The notes under the pieces are model-generated. The model saw only the letters and a list, made by a program, of their open reading frames with translations. It did no database searches and was not told the DNA's origin. Source: Blasia pusilla (lineage: Eukaryota; Marchantiophyta; Marchantiopsida; Blasiales). Taken from it: a DNA stretch of 64,000 bases. Numbering within the stretch: position 1 is the first letter of the stretch; the number at the start of each line of letters is the position of its first letter. The translations under genes and the position numbers were made by a program. This document shows positions 58,643 to 64,000 of the stretch, piece after piece. The stretch covers positions 48,236,001-48,300,000 of the forward strand of contig CM114272.1 in assembly GCA_050084515.1 (NCBI GenBank). Direction: 5' to 3'.

Positions 58643-60730
58643 TTGAAGACAGTGCACAAGTGCCCGATCAAGTTTGTTGTTAAAAAATACAAGGCCAGGA
58701 GAAAGCCTTCGGATATTGGACAGGGGCCAAAAGTAGTACTTAATAGCGCCCAGAAGGCAAGAGCAGTAGAACATAGGGTGGGTGATCTGCTCCGTAGGAT
58801 TGCAAATAATCAAGCCGAATTCTTGAGGCGGCAACACATACGCTTCACTCAAAAATATGACGAGCACGAGCTTCCACTTGACGGGGATGTTGGCACACCT
58901 CCACCTCTAATAGAGGCAATAGAGTCTAACATGCCAAAATTTATGGGATTGACAAGTTGGAAGGATACCCTAGACCCGGTTCTCCTCGGGGAACTGAACA
59001 ACCGTGTAAAGGACCTTGCCAACAATATGCAACATCTTCCAAACTACCATGGATGAGAAGTTCAACGATGCAATCAGCAAGCTCCTTAATCCATTGACGA
59101 TCCACATCAATGACAATGGAGATTGGACAACGACACCTCAAGGTTCGAGATCGTTTCATTCCACATCCCACCTTGTAGAGATATAGTAGAGAGGTCATTA
59201 GATTACATTTTAGCCATGCGCAAAAAAATGTGCTTGGCCTTGTACATGGACAAATCGGCTTGGGTTGCCCATCACGTGGATCTTCAGATGAGGGAGTGGG
59301 ATAAGGTTGACACGGTCAAATTAGCTACGAACGCTACTACTAAGTTCTCGAACGACAAAATTTCTTCCTTGACTAGGCCCGCATACATACAAGTTGTTCT
59401 CGAAGAGAAGCTTCCACAAAAAGTAGGGTAGAAAACACACCTCAAAAGACTACTAGGAATGGAGACAGACCATACCAAAGACCACTGGCAATGATGTACA
59501 AGAGGTTGTAGGTACAAATGGCATTAGTGTAGAAGGGGTTCCCGAGAGCTTTAAGTCTCCGAGGCAACTCAGACACGATCACAATCTGAAATCTTGGGCA
59601 CATGAGTAGAGTGCCACACCTGCCCAAGACCAGCAAGACAATGGCAATTCGGTAGAGCGTGGATTGTGTGGATCGCAAATTCAAGATGACCCTCCGCATA
59701 TAGAGCATATAGCTTCTGATAGCGAAAAGAATATGCAGAAGGATGATGGGAAGACAATGCCACATGACCAGAAGGTAATTCACGAGGAAGAAAATTTTTG
59801 TGTAGAGCCACCTATTAGTGCTACACACTACAGTATGGGCCATGAACTATGGGATGACGGAGATAGCGACTTTGGCAGTTTGGTGGCAGATTCTCAACTT
59901 CAACGCAATGGAATTTCCACCCCCAACTACAGTTAAGCCAGAGCAATCTGAGGGCACATATCCCCTTGCATATCCCGTAGACAACAAAGTTTTGCATGGG
60001 GGTCATAGGCAAGGAAGTCATGGAGACACTTTTTTCAAATTCGAGAAGGGTAATCTATCCGTAAGAGAGCTTCAAGCATACATTCATGCAGATCCTGAAT
60101 CAGCTTGCATTAGTGGGGGATATTTGGATGAAATGAAGCAATTTCCCACAAAGGAGAGTTCCGGGCTCATATTAAACAATGAAGACCCGATAGAGGATCT
60201 GGGTAATCAGATTGATATGTCGGAGAAAAGTGTCAGGAAGGGAGATGGGCTGGTTGTAATGGAGAGATATGATCATTGCCATGTATTGAATTTACTAGTT
60301 AAGATATACAACTATTACGATGCATAGGTCAAAAAGGCTGAACTAGAACAAGCCGCTTTGAGTAGTACTGAGCTTGACATTTCACCCTAGTCACACTGTG
60401 GTGACATTCCTGACAACTCTCCCAACGAGTCCGATTCCGGTAATTTTTTGCCTGCTAATGGAGGAAACAAATTACCCTCGAGGATTAATGGGTAGAACAA
60501 GCCCTTTTTCTTTCTGAAAGTGCCCGGGGCCGCGAGAGAATCATCCCGGAAAGGAAGAAGCCGTCTACAAAAAAGAAACGTCTACATAAGAGGAAAGTTG
60601 AAGAAGAGGGGTCCAAAGTGGAGAAGAGCAAAAGAATTCCACCATGCCACAAGGCAACAAGGCTGAAAAAGGCGACCACTATAGAAACAACAACATATGT
60701 GCATGACTACCTTGGCTTGAATGCTTATGG
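58643..60730 (+). pseudogene. Unrecognised plus-strand gene, frames interrupted
   Basis: Coding-like frames follow one another: 58643-59056 (basic start, then HRVGDLLRRIANNQAEFLRR and GLTSWKDTLDPVLLGELNN), 59123-59431 (FEIVSFHIPPCRDIVERSLD, YMDKSAWVAHHVDLQMREW), 59664-59936, 59930-60327 (GDTFFKFEKGNLSVRELQAY), and about 60520-60745 (very basic, PERKKPSTKKKRLHKRK, ending YVHDYLGLNAYGF). Frames shift between pieces, either by introns or decay. The basic tail suggests nuclear targeting or nucleic-acid binding. No family recognised. Confidence 0.4.
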
Positions 60731-60764
60731 ATTTACAATGCTTACCTAGGCTGATTTGGGGCCG

Positions 60765-60995
60765 TTTGAATTCAATATATTTACCAAGGCCGATTAGTAG
60801 TATATACTTGTAAGGGAGAAAGATGATACTTATGAATTTAGTATGTTTACCGAGGCCGTTCTTTAGTATGTTTATCGAGGCCATTTTTTAGTACATATTT
60901 ATAGAGTATGTACAAAAAATGCTTATGCTTATGTATGCTTATGAATTCGCAATGTTCACGAAGGCGGATTTTTAGTACATACTTATAGAGAATGT
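60765..60995. repeat. Short degenerate repeats (GTTTACCGAGGCC...TTTAGTA)
   Basis: Four copies of a word like ATGTTTACCGAGGCCG followed by TTTTTAGTA, at about 60765, 60841, 60866 and 60951; two are followed by CATA.TTATAGAG. Confidence 0.7.
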
Positions 60996-61089
60996 ATGTA
61001 CTATTTCCAAATGTTAGATTTGGCATTTTTAGTACATACTACATAGGAATTATTGTACTTATTGTGGAAAATTGCTAAAAAAACATAAT

Positions 61090-61375
61090 TGGTGGAAAAC
61101 GGCTCTCACACACACACACACACCACCATGCAAAATAAAATTTGCAATGAGAGAATGAGTGGAGGCTGATCCTCTTTTCAATTATATAGGATATGTACAA
61201 GCAACCCTAATCTTATCCTTAACCATAGTCTCGAGTTAGACTAAATGTGATTAACTAACCCTAGTTAAGATAATCGTGCTTAACTGACTAACCAAGATTA
61301 AGCTTCCCTACTTCGTGTGAGTACCAAATGTAGTAGTTCAGGTGTCTCATGAGCTTGACTGTAACTCAATCTTCA
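61090..61375 (-). mobile_element. 3' LTR of the copia element (about 285 bp)
   Basis: On the minus strand it starts TGAAGATTGAG directly after a purine tract (CGAGGGGAAG at about 61379-61388, the likely polypurine tract) and ends near TTTTCCACCA. A TATA-like CCTATATAATTGAA lies near 61180, placing the transcription start inside. It includes a short CA microsatellite (about 61106-61123). The left border is approximate because no second LTR is present to compare. Confidence 0.6.
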
Positions 61376-62838
61376 ATACTTCCCCTCGAGCTCATATCAA
61401 TATCTCTAAGGCCTAAATCCTTTCTAAACATCTCAAATTTATCTCTAGACAATGCCTTTGTAAAGATATCAGCAATTTGCTGATCTGTACCTATATACAC
61501 AAGATCAATCTCTTCTGCAAGCAGTTTCTCTCTGATAAAATGATAGTGCACCTCAACATGCTTTGTACGAGCATGAAACACAAGGTTATTAGCAAGCTTG
61601 ATGCTACTAATATTGTCTACATATATTACACTAAGTCCTAAGTTACTAATACCAATCTCAATAAGTAATCGATGAAGCTACACCTCCTCACATGCTGCAT
61701 TGGTTGCTCCTCTATACTCAACCTCTGTTGAAGATAAAGCAACTGTAGGTTGCTTCTGTGAAGCCCAACTTATAGCTGCGCTTCCCAAAGTAAATGAATA
61801 ACCAGATGTGGAGTGTGTCAATCAGACACGCTTCCTGCCGAATCAACATATATGAATCCCTGTAATTGAAAACTCAGAGAAGGTTCAAATTGAAGCCCAA
61901 ATTGAATAGAGAATTTTACATACCGCATAATCCTCCTCATAGCATCAAGGTGAGGTTTTCGAGATGCTTGCATAAACTGGCTCACTAGGCCAACAGCATA
62001 GCTCAAATATGGTATGATTATAGTTAGATAGATCAAACTTCCAACCATGCGCCTCTACATATTAGAATCTGCAAGCATCTCTCCTTCATCCACTCTTAGT
62101 TTCACGCTCTAGTCCAACGGTGTAGAGACTGGGTTACAAGCCGTCATACCATATTTTGAAAGCATATGAAGAGCATATTGCCGTTGTAGTAACCACATGC
62201 TCTCTCCAACCTTGATAAACTCAATACCAAGGAAGTACTTGAGTTCTTCCAAGTCCTTCATATCAAATTCTGCTTGTAACTTAAGCTTGACTTGTTGAAC
62301 CATTTCTTCAGTACTCCCAATAATCAAGCGATCGTCAACATACAACACGATAAGAAATATATGATCTTGTCCTCTCAAGACATATAACGAGGAGTCAGAA
62401 TCACATACCCTAAAACCAAACTCTTGTAGGACGTATGTAATCTTGCCATACCAAGCTCTTGAAGCTTGTTTGAGCCCGTATAGAGCTTTCTTCAACCTGC
62501 ATCCGCGAAATGGAAACTTGGGATGCTCGTATCCACGTGGTTGAGTCATATAAACCTCCTCGTATAGATCTCCATTCAAGAAGGCATTCTTGACATCCAT
62601 GTGATGTAATCTCCACTTCTTACTTACTGCAACTGCAACCATTGTTCTCGTAGTCGCCATCTTTGCAAGAGGTTTAAATGTTTCCTCATAATCGATACCA
62701 TATTGTTGTGCATAGCCCTTAGCCACCAATCTCGCTTTGTATGTGTTAATTGTACCATCTTGATTGCGCTTGATTTTTTAAACCCATTTGCAATCAATAG
62801 CTTCCTTACCAGAGGGTATATCAACCAGCTCCCATGCT
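61366..62838 (-). pseudogene. Ty1/copia polymerase 3' half (reverse transcriptase, RNase H), decayed
   Basis: The minus frame 62729-62109 is a copia reverse transcriptase: GYAQQYGIDYEETFKPLAK, MDVKNAFLNGDLYEEVYM, ALYGLKQASRAWY, catalytic LYVDDRLIIGS, and FLGIEF. It continues at 62048-61818 (SLIYLT, SYAVGLVSQFMQ) and through 61800-61582 (RNase H with SWASQKQ, SSTEVEY) to 61581-61366 (HFIREKLL, ADIFTKALS), ending at the LTR. Stops and frameshifts separate the pieces. Upstream coding reaches about 62838 (LVDIPSGKEAIDCKWV) and then stops abruptly at unrelated repeats. Gag, protease and integrase are missing. Confidence 0.9.
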
Positions 62839-63312
62839 CACCCCATGATCCTACCAAAAATGAAACACCTCCTTTGGGATTTACTATTTTTAAATCCATA
62901 TGTGAGTGGTCATTGGGAGTTTTTTCTTTCCCCCTTGGTTCCTGGTGTTGGGATGCCCCTGTGGAAAAAGTTTCTTGATTTTTAGAACCCTTGGTGAGGG
63001 GAGGGGGGAGAGAATGGGATGTTAAGAAGGAGGAGGATGCCTTTGAGTATGTAGCTATCTTTTCATCAAACCATAATATGGTGATGAAACGTGGCACTAA
63101 ATTTTCTCTTAATTATTTGCATTACTTGAACGGTTCCGATATGCTATTTAGCTCCCCATTATCCTACCAAAAATGAAACATCTCCTTTGGGATCTATGAT
63201 TCTTAAATCCATGTAAAAGTGGTCATTTGGAGTTTTTTCTTTTCCCCTTTGTTCTAGGTGTTGGGATGCCCCTCAAGGAAATGTATCTTGATTTTTGGCA
63301 TACTTGGTGAGA
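62838..63312. repeat. Direct repeat of about 155 bp, spacing about 318 bp
   Basis: 62838-63000 and 63157-63312 share ATCCTACCAAAAATGAAACA, CTCCTTTGGGAT, GTGGTCATT.GGAGTTTTTTC and GGTGTTGGGATGCCCCT. The first copy abuts the truncated copia. Confidence 0.8.
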
Positions 63313-64000
63313 CTTGGTGATGAAGAGGAGGGCCAACAAAATGGATATGCAAGAGGAATAAAGGCAAAACACAAGTAATCTTCCAAGAGTTAGTTGAATT
63401 TTGGTGTTTGCAATCTAGTATCTTGACTTCCCACCGTTGGATGGAGCTGAAACATAAGGACTATGGAGATGAGACGGCCCTTTTACTTTTGGACGGTGTG
63501 GATTTTCCATATCCTACTCCATGCTGAATTTATAATTAGTAAACCGAGTTAAGGGTTTTTTTATTTTTTATTCCCTGGCCGGGCATTGATTTCAAGATTT
63601 TATTTTTCCATTGGTATAGTAACACATAAGTACATATTGTGACAAATTCTCATGATTTATAGACATGGTGATGAAGAGGAGGGCCAAGCAAATAGAGATG
63701 TAAGACAAAGAAAGGCAAAACACGAATAATGATCCAAGTGTTAGTTCAATTTTGATGATTGCACTCTAGCATCTTGACTTTCCACCGTTGGATGGAGCTG
63801 AAATATAAGGAATATGGACATGAGAAGGCCCTTTTACTTTTGACTTGTGGATTTTCCATATCCTAATCCTTGCTCAATTTAAAATTGGGAAACCTTATTT
63901 ACGGTTTATGATTTTTTATTCCCTATTTGGGTGTCCATTTGGAGATTTTATTTTTCCATTGGTATAGTAGCACATAAGTTCATCTTGTGACAAATTTTCA
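63312..64000. repeat. Tandem duplication, about 357-bp period, runs off the window
   Basis: Copies 63312-63660 and 63669-64000 share GATGAAGAGGAGGGCCAA, CACCGTTGGATGGAGCTGAA, GTGGATTTTCCATATCCTA, and TTTTATTTTTCCATTGGTAT. The second copy is cut by the window end. Confidence 0.85.

Noticed and set aside
1-64000. tRNA, rRNA or other structured RNA genes
   Set aside because: No tRNA-like cloverleaf or rRNA core sequence recognised on reading either strand; a dedicated scan was not possible.

Overview
The window looks like nuclear DNA of a land plant. The only clearly intact host gene is a 21-exon MSH6 carrying the plant-style N-terminus (PIP box plus Tudor domain). Around it lie plant-type transposable elements: two Ty3/gypsy copies, a truncated Ty1/copia, a Mutator-like (MULE) transposase with a SWIM finger, and a scrap of a non-LTR element. 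Low-complexity arrays fill much of the rest. The style of the gypsy, MULE and non-LTR fragments reminds me of non-seed plants (bryophyte, lycophyte or fern), but that is an impression. There is no sign of operons, bacterial genes or organelle DNA.

Layout. 1-1.4 kb: AT-rich DNA with a hairpin. 1.4-12.5 kb: gypsy element 1 (minus strand), with LTR sequence at both ends and a 1.03 kb solo LTR nested inside it. 12.5-13.0 kb: AT-rich DNA with a perfect 23-bp hairpin. 13.0-20.2 kb: gypsy element 2 (minus strand), colinear with element 1 but without recognisable LTRs. 20.6-21.3 kb: end of a non-LTR retrotransposon. 22-23.7 kb: a 45-bp tandem repeat and long CT and GA microsatellites. 24.5-34.6 kb: MSH6 with upstream E2F-like sites. 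34.6-37 kb: GC-rich DNA with a 53-bp perfect palindrome and a partial duplication of the last two MSH6 exons. 37-42 kb: non-coding DNA and repeat arrays. 42-47 kb: decayed MULE transposase (minus strand) interrupted by a solo LTR of the same family as the LTR at 1.4 kb. 47-48.6 kb: degenerate array whose minus strand repeatedly encodes a short peptide motif. 49-52 kb: unrecognised minus-strand locus made of a BED-like zinc-finger ORF and a long ORF with internal protein repeats. 52-61 kb: locally duplicated intergenic DNA, a relic of an RPA70 C-terminal domain, and an unrecognised plus-strand broken gene. 61-62.8 kb: 3' half of a copia element. 62.8-64 kb: tandem duplications.

How the parts relate. 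MSH6 would pair with MSH2 (not in the window) in nuclear mismatch repair. Everything else looks selfish or decayed. Both gypsy copies have damaged reverse transcriptases. Two nested insertions can be ordered because the uninterrupted target sequence can be read: element 2 shows the empty site of the solo LTR in element 1, and the MULE reading frame closes across the solo LTR at 45.5 kb. The most unusual locus is 49-52 kb: the zinc-finger ORF opens with a perfect 22-bp hairpin, and the downstream repeat ORF is interrupted only by one in-frame TAG.

All calls come from reading the sequence and recalled family motifs; no database search was run. Exon borders of MSH6 are inferred from GT-AG signals and frame, and the total coding length is a multiple of three.
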